Positions 24,008-32,587 of a stretch of DNA of 64,000 nt are shown piece after piece; position 1 is the first letter of the stretch; each line of letters starts with the position of its first letter. A program made the translations under genes and the position numbers. The stretch comes from Chelativorans multitrophicus (GTDB lineage Bacteria; Pseudomonadota; Alphaproteobacteria; Rhizobiales; Rhizobiaceae): NCBI RefSeq assembly GCF_011317445.1, contig NZ_JAAAPL010000004.1, positions 1 to 64,000 on the forward strand, in the 5' to 3' direction. The notes beneath the pieces were generated by a model, which ran no database searches, had not been told where the DNA came from, and saw only the letters and a list, made by a program, of their open reading frames with translations.

Positions 24008-25507
24008 ATGAACCGACGTAGCTTTCTCACAACGATCATGATGGGCACGGCCGCCTTCGGCGCGGCCACCGTCATCCGCCCATCGAGGGTCTTGTCCCAG
24101 ACCTTGGCCGCCACGCCGCCGCTCCGACTCGCCATCGCCAGTCGCACGATCGAGGTCAACGGCAGGGCAGCACGGGTGTTCGGATTGCTTCAGCCTGACG
24201 GCAAGCAGGGGATCGAGCTGGATGCCGGCTCGAGCTTCGATGTCGAACTCACCAACGAGATCGATGAACCGACCATGATCCACTGGCACGGCCTGACGCC
24301 GCCATGGACGATGGACGGGGTGCCGGACAATCCGATCGCGCTCATCAAGGCCGGCGAATCCGTGCGCTACACCTTCCCTGTCGGCGCCGGCGGCACCCAC
24401 TGGATGCATGCCCACACGCTGCAGGAACAAAACCTTCTCGCCGCGCCGCTCATCGTCCGGACGGCGGCCGACCGGGAACGCGACGAACAGGAAGTCGTCA
24501 TCCTCCTGCACGACTTTTCCTTCACACCGGCCGAAGAGCTGCTGGCCCGGCTGACGAGCGGACAAGCCCATGAGGGCCAGACGAATGCGCCGGCGACAGG
24601 ACAGGGAGGAATGGCCGGAATGCCGATGATGGATCATTCCTCCATGGGGCAGGGCGGCATGGACATGGGCGGTATGCCCGGAATGGACATGGGCGGAATG
24701 GAGGCTATGGACCTCAACGACATCGAATACGATGCCTACCTGGCCAATGACCGGACGCTCGACGATCCCGAAGTCGTGCAGGTTGAAAACGGTGGCCGCG
24801 TCCGCCTGCGCATCATCAATGGCGCCACCGCGACCGCCTTCACCATCGACACCGGAACCGTGCTGGGCACGCTCGTGGCTGTCGACGGCCAGGAGGTCGA
24901 ACCTGTCGATGCCACGACGTTCCCGATCAGCATGGGTCAACGCCTCGACATCCGCCTGGAGCTGCCTCAAGGAGCCGGAACCTATCCGGTTCTGGCCCTG
25001 CGGGAAGGGGCGGTGGAGCGCACGGGCGTGATCCTTGCCACAGCCGGGGCCGCCGTTCGGCGCATCGCCGTCGTGGGCGAATCTGAGGGGCCGATTGTCG
25101 GCAATGCACTCGAACAGCGGCTACGGGCCAAAAACCCGCTGGCCGTGCGTCCGGCAGACCGACGTTTCGAGATCGCCCTGACCGGCCAGATGCAAGGCTA
25201 TGTCTGGGGCATGGACGGCGCATCGGATATGCGCACGCGCCAGGGAGAGCGTATCGAGATCACCATGCGCAACGCATCCATGATGGCGCATCCGATGCAC
25301 CTGCACGGTCATCATTTCCAGGTGACCAGCGTCAACGGCGCCGCGATAGCAGGAGCCGTCCGCGACACGGTCCTGGTGCCTCCCGAGGAAGCGGTGACCA
25401 TCGTTTTCGATGCCGGAAACAGCGGCAAGTGGCCTTTGCACTGCCACCATCTGTATCACATGGCGACCGGCATGATGGCCTATATCGACTATGAGGACCG
25501 CGTCTAG
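24008..25507 (+). CDS. cutO: Multicopper oxidase (CutO/CueO-like)
   Basis: The 499-residue protein has a Tat signal (NRRSFLTT; cut near residue 34). Copper motifs are IHWHGL (about 92), HWMHAH (about 132), HPMHLHGHHF (about 429) and the type 1/3 cluster HCHHLYHMATGMM (about 477). A Met-rich insert (MDMGGMPGMDMGGME) at about 215-235 is like that of CueO and probably binds copper(I). It oxidises copper(I) to the less toxic copper(II) in the periplasm. It is preceded by the CutF-like leader and three hairpins. No cutG-like chaperone gene follows; a rhizobial repeat comes next. Confidence 0.92.
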   Translation: MNRRSFLTTIMMGTAAFGAATVIRPSRVLSQTLAATPPLRLAIASRTIEVNGRAARVFGLLQPDGKQGIELDAGSSFDVELTNEIDEPTMIHWHGLTPPWTMDGVPDNPIALIKAGESVRYTFPVGAGGTHWMHAHTLQEQNLLAAPLIVRTAADRERDEQEVVILLHDFSFTPAEELLARLTSGQAHEGQTNAPATGQGGMAGMPMMDHSSMGQGGMDMGGMPGMDMGGMEAMDLNDIEYDAYLANDRTLDDPEVVQVENGGRVRLRIINGATATAFTIDTGTVLGTLVAVDGQEVEPVDATTFPISMGQRLDIRLELPQGAGTYPVLALREGAVERTGVILATAGAAVRRIAVVGESEGPIVGNALEQRLRAKNPLAVRPADRRFEIALTGQMQGYVWGMDGASDMRTRQGERIEITMRNASMMAHPMHLHGHHFQVTSVNGAAIAGAVRDTVLVPPEEAVTIVFDAGNSGKWPLHCHHLYHMATGMMAYIDYEDRV

Positions 25508-25612
25508 AGCGTTTCCAGCAAAAGTGGCTACCATTTTTGCGGTTCGGAAACGTGACAAGTCAATAAGTTAGAGCTCCCGTTCTGATTCAATCAGAACGGG
25601 AAATGCTCTAGC
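25508..25612. repeat. Rhizobial-type intergenic palindromic repeat
   Basis: The sequence after the oxidase gene has the look of the interspersed palindromic elements of Rhizobiales: AGAGCGTTTCC at one end, GGAAATGCTCTAG at the other, and GAAACG and GAGCTCCCGTTC between. At its core is a perfect 12-bp stem CCCGTTCTGATT/AATCAGAACGGG with a one-base loop (25576-25600). Recognised from general knowledge of such repeats; copy number in the genome is not checkable here. Confidence 0.65.
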
Positions 25613-25951
25613 CGGTGCGGCGATCGACAATTCCCGTTGCCGTGGTGTCGGCTCCGCCGGCGCATGGACAGGCAGCCTGCGTGGACCTGAGGCGCATCGT
25701 CGGGGGCATGCCCTGGCAACGGGAAGAAATGATCACGCCGGCAAGGCAAGGCACTTCACAGGGTTTCGACGTCAAAAGCCGCCGGTTACGACTGCGCGGC
25801 TTCCTGTCGCTGTTCACTCAACGCCTGCTTCACCGGCGATCAGAACGCGAATTGCCCCCTCAGTCATGCCTTCGCCCCCATACCTTCAACACGGTCGCGA
25901 ATGCTGCTCCTTCCATCGCGCGGGCCACGCGGTTGGCGCCAACGCATTCCC
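25613..25951. other. Intergenic stretch without recognisable gene
   Basis: No coding sequence could be supported in these 339 bases between the palindromic repeat and the end of the leftward membrane protein gene. Short frames on both strands have no motifs and no ribosome binding site. Confidence 0.5.
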
Positions 25952-26374
25952 TCACGGTCCTGCTTTCCATATCAGGATGGCTGCGCAGATCAGCGCCAGG
26001 ACGAACATGGACGCGATGAAGATCAGGTAATCCCCACCAATGACCACGTTGCTATAGGCGAAGCGCCCGAAAACCACGAGAATGCCTGCCGCCGTACCGT
26101 AGCGCAGCCACCTGGCGTCGCCCGAGAAGGTTGCAACGCCGATCCCCGTGAGGACGATGCCGAAGCCGGTGATGAACCCGCCCCAGGTCCGGAAGACGAT
26201 GCCGAGCCAGTCGAGAAACGCCTGAGGCAACGTGGCCTCGTCGATGCCCGTAAAGCGAATGTCCTCGGGGAGCAGCGCGGGGCGGATTCCGAGAAAATAG
26301 ATGCCGGTCCCGAAGGCGAGCACGCCCAGGATCGTGAGGAGCGTGCCGCTGAGCCGATTTGTGGTCGTTTGCAT
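25952..26374 (-). CDS. Small integral membrane protein of unknown function
   Basis: The 140-residue protein has four hydrophobic segments (about residues 9-30, 62-82, 90-106 and 112-135), so it is probably an inner-membrane four-helix protein. The family is not recognised. CGGAGACGATC before ATG 26374 gives a good ribosome binding site. It diverges from the type II GAPDH gene, and the two share an FNR-type box midway, which suggests common oxygen control. Confidence 0.75.
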   Translation of the reverse strand: MQTTTNRLSGTLLTILGVLAFGTGIYFLGIRPALLPEDIRFTGIDEATLPQAFLDWLGIVFRTWGGFITGFGIVLTGIGVATFSGDARWLRYGTAAGILVVFGRFAYSNVVIGGDYLIFIASMFVLALICAAILIWKAGP

Positions 26375-26437
26375 GATCGTCTCCGAAAAATGATGTGCAG
26401 TTCCGGGATACCGGCACCGCCGGCTCCCTTCGCATCC

Positions 26438-26451
26438 TTAACGTGGATCAA
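26438..26451. promoter_or_regulatory. FNR/FixK-type box between membrane protein and GAPDH genes
   Basis: TTAACGTGGATCAA (minus strand TTGATCCACGTTAA) lies 63 bases from the leftward and 73 bases from the rightward start codon. Confidence 0.65.
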
Positions 26452-26524
26452 GGATAGCATCGCCGAGCGCAACGAAACTCATCGAGACACGACGAACATC
26501 CAGTTCCGAAGGAGGCCGAAAGCC

Positions 26525-27565
26525 ATGAGCCGGAAAACCCCTGTCCGCGTCGCAATCAACGGTTATGGCGTGATCGGCAAGCGCGTGGCCGATGCCATTG
26601 TTGCGCAGGACGACATGGTTCTTGCCGGTGTCGCGGATGTGGCGACCGACTGGCGCCTCCGACCACTCGGGGCGAAGGGCATCGCCCTTTATGGCGCGAC
26701 GCCGGAACACGCCGAGGCCATGGGCAAGGCGGGCCTGATAGTCGCGGGAACGCTCGACGCGCTTCTCGCGCAATCGGATGTCGTCGTCGACTGCACGCCC
26801 AAGCGTATTGCCGCTCAAAACGTCGAGACCTACAGAGCCCGCGAGATCAGGTTCATTGTCCATGGGGGCGAGAAACATGCCGTGACGGGGCACTCGTTCG
26901 TCGCCGAATCGTCTTTTGAAAGCGCGGTCGGCCGCATGGCGACCCGCGTGGTGTCGTGCAACACCACGTCCATCGTGCGGACCCTCACCGTCCTCAAGCG
27001 GGCAGGCCTCTTGAAGCGGGCTCGCGGGACCTTGCTCCGACGCGCCACCGACCCCTGGGAAAGCCACGAAGGCGGCATCATGAATACGCTCGTGCCCGAA
27101 CCGGAAATCCCCAGCCATCAGGGGCCCGACGCCCAGAGCGTCGATCCCGATCTCGACGTCGTCACCATGGCCGTGAAGGTGCCGGAGACGCTCGCCCATC
27201 TCCATTACTGGGCGGTCCAGCTGACCCGCCCGGCCGAGAAGGAAGAGGTGCTTCAGGCCTTCAGGACGTCGTCCCGTATCGCGCTGATCCGTACCGCCGA
27301 TGGTCTGGCCGCCCTGAACACCGTCAAGGAGCTGATGGCCGATCTCGACCGGCCGCGCGACAATCTCTACGAAGTGGCGCTTTGGGAGGACATGCTGCGC
27401 ACGGAAGGCGACGAGCTGTTCTACGCCTATATGGTCGACAACCAGGCCATCGTCATTCCCGAGACGATCGACGCCATCCGCGCCCTGACCGGCCTCGCAT
27501 CGGACGCCGACGGCTCGATCGCGCTCACCAACGCCTCCCTCGGCATTCGGCAGCGGTTCTTCTGA
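26525..27565 (+). CDS. Archaeal-type (type II) glyceraldehyde-3-phosphate dehydrogenase
   Basis: The 346-residue protein starts VRVAINGYGVIGKRVADAI and has the catalytic region VVSCNTTSIVRTL (Cys about 143), IPSHQGPDAQSV, NLYEVALWED and VIPETIDAIRAL. These match archaeal NAD(P)-dependent phosphorylating GAPDH, which shares only the fold with bacterial GapA. The bacterial host will have its own GapA, so this is an extra enzyme with a different cofactor or direction preference. AAGGAGG precedes the ATG. It would use the glyceraldehyde 3-phosphate made by phosphoketolase. The UbiB-like kinase gene follows 39 bases later. Confidence 0.93.
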   Translation: MSRKTPVRVAINGYGVIGKRVADAIVAQDDMVLAGVADVATDWRLRPLGAKGIALYGATPEHAEAMGKAGLIVAGTLDALLAQSDVVVDCTPKRIAAQNVETYRAREIRFIVHGGEKHAVTGHSFVAESSFESAVGRMATRVVSCNTTSIVRTLTVLKRAGLLKRARGTLLRRATDPWESHEGGIMNTLVPEPEIPSHQGPDAQSVDPDLDVVTMAVKVPETLAHLHYWAVQLTRPAEKEEVLQAFRTSSRIALIRTADGLAALNTVKELMADLDRPRDNLYEVALWEDMLRTEGDELFYAYMVDNQAIVIPETIDAIRALTGLASDADGSIALTNASLGIRQRFF

Positions 27566-27604
27566 GGCCATGGGCGGCATCGGTCATAAACCGGGACCGG
27601 CCGG

Positions 27605-29203
27605 GTGATCTTCCGGTTCTTCAGGATCGTTGCCGCGGCATCCTCGCTGATCCTGCTCTATCTCGGCGAGCGGCGTCGCGGTGTCGGCGCCGACGCTTCA
27701 GCCCTGCCGGTGCGCCTGCGCCAGATGCTCGATGAACTCGGCGGGAGCTTCATCAAGATCGGACAGGCCCTCAGCATGCGGCCCGATCTGTTCCCGGAAG
27801 CCTATCTGAGGCAGTTGCGCGACCTGCGCGAGCATGCCCGGCCGTTCTCCGCGCAAGAGGCAAGAGCAGAGCTCGAGAACGCCATGCGGCGTCCGCTCGA
27901 CGAGGTGTTCCGGACATTCGAGAGCGAGCCTTTCGCCGCCGCGTCGATCGCCCAGGTCCACCGCGCCACCCTGACCGATGGGCAGGACGTGATCGTGAAG
28001 ATCCGACGCCCGCATATGCGCGAGCGCATCGACGGAGACATGCGCATTCTCGTTGGCGTCGCCCGGCTCGCCGGCGTGGCGGTCCCCGGCCTTCGGCGCT
28101 TCCAGCCCGCGCGCCTCGCGCGCGAGATCTGGGCCAATCTCAGGCGTGAGACCGATCTTCTGCAGGAAGCCCGCAACATCCGCCGCTTCAGAGAGGCCTA
28201 CAAGCAGCGCGCGGACGTCTACGTGCCGGCAGCATTTGAAGCACTGTGCAGCGAGGCGATCCTCGTTCAGGTCATGAGCCATGGCCGATCGATCGAAGAC
28301 CCGGCGGTGGTGCAGGATGGCCCCAGGATCGCAGGCGTGCTCGTCGATTTCTATCTCGAGCAGCTGCTGAAGACCGGTCTGTTTCATGGCGATCCGCATC
28401 CCGGCAATCTATTCGTCATGGAGGACGGCCGGATCTGCTTTCACGATTTCGGGCTCGTCGGCTATCTCGATCGCACGACCCGGCGCAATCTGGGGATCTT
28501 CCTTCAGGCCTTCGTTCAGCAGGACGCCGGATGGATGCTCGACGCGGCCATCGCTCTTTCGCTGATCGACCGGCAGGCGGAGCGCACGCTGTTCGTGCAG
28601 GGTATCGAAGAAATCCTCAGCGACTATTCTTCGCTGCCGCTGAAGGACTGGTCGATCGCCGATGCCTTCCTCAGGGTGATGCGGCTCGGCGACGGCGCCC
28701 ACGTCGTCGTTCCCTACAACCTCATGGTGTTCGTCAGGGCACTTTTTCTGATCGAGGGCTGCCTGCGCCGGCTCGATCCCGACTTCAACGTGCTGGATAC
28801 GCTCATTGCCAAAGGCGAGGCTGCGGTGGCGCACACGCTGGGCGGCAGGCCCGACCGGGCAGCCATGGCGCGTCTCAAGACCGAGCTGGCGCTCTCGGCA
28901 GAGGACCTGCCCGCGCTGCTGGCCTCCTGGCTTCATCGCGCCCATCAGGACGGAGGAGACCTGGCCCTCGGTCTGCGTGTCCATCATTCGGACGAGACCG
29001 AGCGGCGGCTCGATCGCAGGGCGGTGCTCGCGGCCCTTGCGCTTCTTTCGGTCGGAATCCTGGTCACGTCCGCGCTGCTGGCGGAAGCGCGCGTCGGACC
29101 TGACGTACTGGGCCTACCCGTGGCGGCCCTGATCGGATTTGTCGTGGCGATCTGGCTCTGCCTGCGCGTGCTGGGCTTGGTGAGCTCGCTCTGGCGACGC
29201 TGA
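27605..29203 (+). CDS. ABC1/UbiB-family atypical kinase
   Basis: The 532-residue protein has the UbiB/ADCK layout: LGGSFIKIGQALSMRPDL (KxGQ motif, about residue 45-60), AAASIAQVHRATL (Ala-rich loop), VIVKIRRP, ETDLLQEARN, GLFHGDPHPGNLF and HDFGLVGYL. Two membrane helices follow at the C-terminus (about 475-495 and 503-525). The family supports ubiquinone synthesis and membrane lipid extraction through ATP hydrolysis. GTG 27605 is the start that keeps the hydrophobic N-terminus; its ribosome binding site is weak. The context suggests quinone or lipid adjustment in low oxygen. It is probably co-transcribed with the GAPDH gene. Confidence 0.92.
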   Translation: MIFRFFRIVAAASSLILLYLGERRRGVGADASALPVRLRQMLDELGGSFIKIGQALSMRPDLFPEAYLRQLRDLREHARPFSAQEARAELENAMRRPLDEVFRTFESEPFAAASIAQVHRATLTDGQDVIVKIRRPHMRERIDGDMRILVGVARLAGVAVPGLRRFQPARLAREIWANLRRETDLLQEARNIRRFREAYKQRADVYVPAAFEALCSEAILVQVMSHGRSIEDPAVVQDGPRIAGVLVDFYLEQLLKTGLFHGDPHPGNLFVMEDGRICFHDFGLVGYLDRTTRRNLGIFLQAFVQQDAGWMLDAAIALSLIDRQAERTLFVQGIEEILSDYSSLPLKDWSIADAFLRVMRLGDGAHVVVPYNLMVFVRALFLIEGCLRRLDPDFNVLDTLIAKGEAAVAHTLGGRPDRAAMARLKTELALSAEDLPALLASWLHRAHQDGGDLALGLRVHHSDETERRLDRRAVLAALALLSVGILVTSALLAEARVGPDVLGLPVAALIGFVVAIWLCLRVLGLVSSLWRR

Positions 29204-29220
29204 GCGTCACGCTGGCGCGG

Positions 29221-29292
29221 GTGCGTGTGCACCAGATCAGCGCGAGCCGATGCACGGAGATCACGGCGCGGTCGAAGAAGAGCAGATGGGCC
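29221..29292 (-). pseudogene. Remnant of a DUF6629 gene C-terminal end
   Basis: About 70 bases resemble the 3' end of the DUF6629 membrane protein gene at 30.9 kb, in the same orientation (about 37 of 50 bases identical over the core). In the same frame, FFDRAVISVHRLALIW aligns with CFGGAVISTYLLALMW. The rest of the gene is missing. The cardiolipin synthase gene starts just after it. Confidence 0.55.
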
Positions 29293-29320
29293 TCAGCAGA
29301 GGGCAGGTAGGACAACGGCG

Positions 29321-30757
29321 ATGGCGTTTACTGGGAACGAAACCTGGGCGATTGCCTACCTCGCGATGGAATGGACAATCCGCATTGTGATGGTTGTTGT
29401 CGTGCCCTTGCGGCGTACGCCCGACGCTGCACGCAGCTGGCTCCTACTGGTATTCTTCCTGCCCATTCCCGCACTTGCGGTCTATCTTGCTATCGGCAGA
29501 CCGACCTACCCACGCTGGCGCCGGGAACGCTTCGCCAGATTGCCGGAGGTCCTCGCCGCGGCGTCGAAAGAGATTGCCCATTCCCACTTCTGCCGCCAGC
29601 CAGAATTGCCGGGCCCGCTGGCGGGGCCAGCACTGCTGATCGAAACGCTCGGGCGATTCCCTGCGCTGTCCGGCAACGATGTCGAACTTCTTTCCAGTTA
29701 CGACGGCGTTATCGACCGTATGGTCGCCGACATTGATCATGCAGAACGAACTGTCCATCTCCTGTTCTACATATTCGCGGACGACGATACGGGCCGGCGC
29801 GTAATAGAAGCCCTGGAACGGGCGGCCCGGCGAGGTGTCGCATGCAGGGTGCTGATTGATGCCATCGGTTCGCGGCAATGGCGGCGACAGGTGGCGAGGC
29901 TGCTCGCCCAGGCGGGTGTGGATGTTCGATTCGCTCTGAAGGTAGGGATCTTTCGGCGGAGATCGGCGCGTGCCGACCTACGCAATCACCGGAAGATCGC
30001 CGTTGTCGACAGTCGCGTCGGCTATGTCGGCTCTCAAAACATAACGAATGCCCTGTCCGCCTCCGATATAGCAAATGAAGAGTTGGTCGCACGGGTTGTC
30101 GGCCCAATCACGACAGAGCTCCAAGCCGTCTTTGTCGGCGACTGGTTCATGGAAACGGAGGAGGAGCTGGCAGTATCCGCCCTGTTCCCGCACCATCATC
30201 CCGAGGCCGGGGTCGTTGCACAGGTCCTACCAAGTGGTCCCGATTATCCCGACGCCGGCATCGGGTATCTAGTAGCGGCTCTGGTTCACGGCGCAAGCAA
30301 GCGTGTCGTGATCACGACACCTTATTTCGTCCCGGACGAGCCGCTCCTTCAGGCACTCAAAACCGCAGTACTGCGCGGGGTGGAAGTGCGTTTGCTGGTC
30401 CCGCGTCTCACGGACCACATCCTGGTGAAGTTGGCGCAGCAATCCTACTACTCCGAGCTACTCCAAGCCGGTGTTCAAGTGCACCTCTATGAGGGGGGGT
30501 TCCTGCACGCCAAGCATGTCACGTTTGATGACGAGATCTCGCTGCTGGGTTCCAGCAATGTCGACATCCGCTCTTTTGTCCTGAACGCCGAAGTAAGTCT
30601 CATCGCTTTTGATAAGGGTGTCACGGTGCAGTTGCGAAGCGAGCAGATGCGCTGCCTCGACAAGAGCGAGATGCTCACCTCCGAAGGTTGGGAAGAGCGC
30701 CCGATGATCCACAAGATTGGCGAGAATCTGGCGCGGCTAGCGAGTCCTCTCCTGTGA
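29321..30757 (+). CDS. cls: Cardiolipin synthase (phospholipase D family)
   Basis: The 478-residue protein has two N-terminal membrane helices (about residues 10-30 and 38-57) and two HKD motifs: NHRKIAVVDSRVGYVGSQN (about 222) and LHAKHVTFDDEISLLGSSN (about 393). It joins two phosphatidylglycerols, or a PG with another phospholipid, to cardiolipin at the inner membrane. ATG 29321 is preceded by AGGTAGGACAACGGCG; a start 96 bases earlier would overlap the gene remnant. Codon use looks less GC-biased than in the flanking genes, and the gene sits between a DUF6629 remnant and an intact DUF6629 gene, which hints at separate insertion. Confidence 0.92.
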   Translation: MAFTGNETWAIAYLAMEWTIRIVMVVVVPLRRTPDAARSWLLLVFFLPIPALAVYLAIGRPTYPRWRRERFARLPEVLAAASKEIAHSHFCRQPELPGPLAGPALLIETLGRFPALSGNDVELLSSYDGVIDRMVADIDHAERTVHLLFYIFADDDTGRRVIEALERAARRGVACRVLIDAIGSRQWRRQVARLLAQAGVDVRFALKVGIFRRRSARADLRNHRKIAVVDSRVGYVGSQNITNALSASDIANEELVARVVGPITTELQAVFVGDWFMETEEELAVSALFPHHHPEAGVVAQVLPSGPDYPDAGIGYLVAALVHGASKRVVITTPYFVPDEPLLQALKTAVLRGVEVRLLVPRLTDHILVKLAQQSYYSELLQAGVQVHLYEGGFLHAKHVTFDDEISLLGSSNVDIRSFVLNAEVSLIAFDKGVTVQLRSEQMRCLDKSEMLTSEGWEERPMIHKIGENLARLASPLL

Positions 30758-30906
30758 GCAGCACCTGCGGCTCTACAGTACTCCAACGCAACGCGACGTC
30801 CCGTTTCGATCCCAGGTGCATAAGGGCGGATTCGCCGTCGCGATCTCGGCCTTACCTTCGCGTGCTTCGCCCGGCACACTCTAGCAATGCGAACGTACGG
30901 ACCCGA

Positions 30907-31575
30907 TCACGCCAATACGGGCGTCGACCGCCTGCGCCACATCAGTGCGAGCAAATAGGTGGAGATCACCGCGCCGCCGAAGCAGAACACCGAGATGTAG
31001 GCGTAGGAGAAGAACACATACGTGACGACGAGGACGCCGGCGACCAGCAGGCCGAACACCTTGATCTCCCGGCTGCGCACCAGCAGGAACGGCACGATGA
31101 CGACGGTGACGTAGATCGCGTAGGTCACGTTCCGCGAGACGAGCCCGTCGAGCAGGTTGATGTCCTGGTAGCGGACCGCCCAGCGCAGGAACGTCGTCGT
31201 CAGCCAGCCGTCATGTACGAAATAGGGAATGAATTGCAGGCCGCCCAGCATCGCTCCCGCAATCACGAACAGCAGGATGACGTTCCGCCGCGCGCCGCGC
31301 TCGAGAAAGTAGGCTGAAACCGGCACCCAGATCGGCCAGGCGATCCAGGTGAAGAACATAAAGAGGAGCGAGTATTGAGCGACGTGATGCGCATTACCGG
31401 CACGGCCCTCGATCCAGATCAGGCCTTCCACCAGTTGCTGCAGCCCGAACAGAAATGGCAGAGTCGCGATCATCAGGTAGCGGCGATCCCGCCGCCAGGC
31501 GGAGGCGGCGGCAACCGCCCCGGTCGGGATGAGAATAGCCGCGGCGCCCAGACTGACCTCTGCGGACAGGCACAT
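30907..31575 (-). CDS. DUF6629-family membrane protein
   Basis: The 222-residue protein opens MCLSAEVSLGAAAILIPTG and has about seven hydrophobic segments, as in DUF6629 proteins. Function is unknown. The ATG at 31575 lies one base after the stop of the dehydrogenase gene, and the family start (MC-SA) agrees, so the longer upstream frame was not used. It is the last gene of the glgP-CBS-dehydrogenase unit. The C-terminal part has a degenerate copy at about 29.2 kb. Confidence 0.8.
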   Translation of the reverse strand: MCLSAEVSLGAAAILIPTGAVAAASAWRRDRRYLMIATLPFLFGLQQLVEGLIWIEGRAGNAHHVAQYSLLFMFFTWIAWPIWVPVSAYFLERGARRNVILLFVIAGAMLGGLQFIPYFVHDGWLTTTFLRWAVRYQDINLLDGLVSRNVTYAIYVTVVIVPFLLVRSREIKVFGLLVAGVLVVTYVFFSYAYISVFCFGGAVISTYLLALMWRRRSTPVLA

Positions 31576-31576
31576 C

Positions 31577-32587
31577 TCAGCCAGCCTGGACCAGATTGAC
31601 GAGCTGTCCGGCCGCAAACCCTTCGATATTGGCGATGGTGGTATCTATGATTCGCCGGAGGGCGGCGTCGGTATTGTAGGCATTGTGCGGCGTGATCAGG
31701 ACGTTCGGAAATCGCAGGAGCACGTGGTTGGCGACCAGCGCCTTGAGATCAGACTCATCGACCGCCCTGTCCTGGCGGAAGATCTCGGCTTCTTCCCGGA
31801 TGAGCGGCTCCTGTGGCAATACGTCGAGGCCAGCCGAACGCAGCTTGCCGCTTGCCAGTGCCCGCACCAGCGCCTCGGTATCGACCACGTTGCCGCGTGC
31901 CGTGTTGATGAGGATGGCGCCATCCTTCATGGCCGCGAATTGCCGCTCCCCGATCAGCCCGACGGTCGTCGGCGATGACGGCACATGCAGCGTCACCACA
32001 TCGGCCTGCGCCAGGATCTCGTCGAGCCCGCCATAGGTGAATCCCGACCGCGTCGCGGCCGCGTCGTCCTCGACCTGGTCGAAGGCCAACACCTTCATGC
32101 CGAAGCCACGCGCGATCTCGATCGCGCGGCGGCCGATGCGGCCCGTCCCGACGACCGCGATGACCTTGTCGCGCAATTCGAGACCGCGTATGCCGGCCAT
32201 CGAAAAGCCGCCACGGCGCGTCAGCGCGACGCTCTCGACGATGTTGCGCGCGAGCGCCAGCAGCAGCGCGAAGGCGTGCTCGGCGACCGTCGCATCGCCA
32301 TAGTCCGGGACATTGACAATGGCGATGCCGCGATCCCGGCAGGCGGAAAGGTCGATGTGATCGTATCCCGCCGAGCGGGTGGCAATGAGCTTCAGATCGG
32401 GCAATCGGCCGATGATCCCGGCATCGAGACGAGAGGCCACGAAGGGGCTGATCACCTCTGCGTCCTTGAAGTCGTCGACCGTCGTGAAGTTGAGCGGAGC
32501 TGTCGTGCAGCGGACATCGTGCCGGCGCATCAGGGGTGCGCAGGCCTTTTTCTCCCAATCCTCCGCCTCGAACAGAACGACCCTCAT
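31577..32587 (-). CDS. D-2-hydroxyacid dehydrogenase, D-lactate dehydrogenase-like
   Basis: The 336-residue protein has an N-terminal catalytic domain and a Rossmann domain with VVGTGRIGRRAIEIA (about residues 146-160), LHVPSSPTTVGLIG, the Arg-containing INTARGNVVDTEAL, and the catalytic His in LITPHNAYNT (about 305). It probably reduces pyruvate to D-lactate with NADH, regenerating NAD+ in fermentation. It could also act on a related 2-oxoacid. Its start overlaps the stop of the CBS gene (ATGA) with GAAGGAG upstream, so translation is coupled. Glycogen phosphorylase two genes upstream supports a fermentative role. Confidence 0.9.
   Translation of the reverse strand: MRVVLFEAEDWEKKACAPLMRRHDVRCTTAPLNFTTVDDFKDAEVISPFVASRLDAGIIGRLPDLKLIATRSAGYDHIDLSACRDRGIAIVNVPDYGDATVAEHAFALLLALARNIVESVALTRRGGFSMAGIRGLELRDKVIAVVGTGRIGRRAIEIARGFGMKVLAFDQVEDDAAATRSGFTYGGLDEILAQADVVTLHVPSSPTTVGLIGERQFAAMKDGAILINTARGNVVDTEALVRALASGKLRSAGLDVLPQEPLIREEAEIFRQDRAVDESDLKALVANHVLLRFPNVLITPHNAYNTDAALRRIIDTTIANIEGFAAGQLVNLVQAG

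Noticed and set aside
13430-27565. A complete archaeal AMP-RuBisCO pathway
   Set aside because: No ribose-1,5-bisphosphate isomerase or RuBisCO gene is present in the window.
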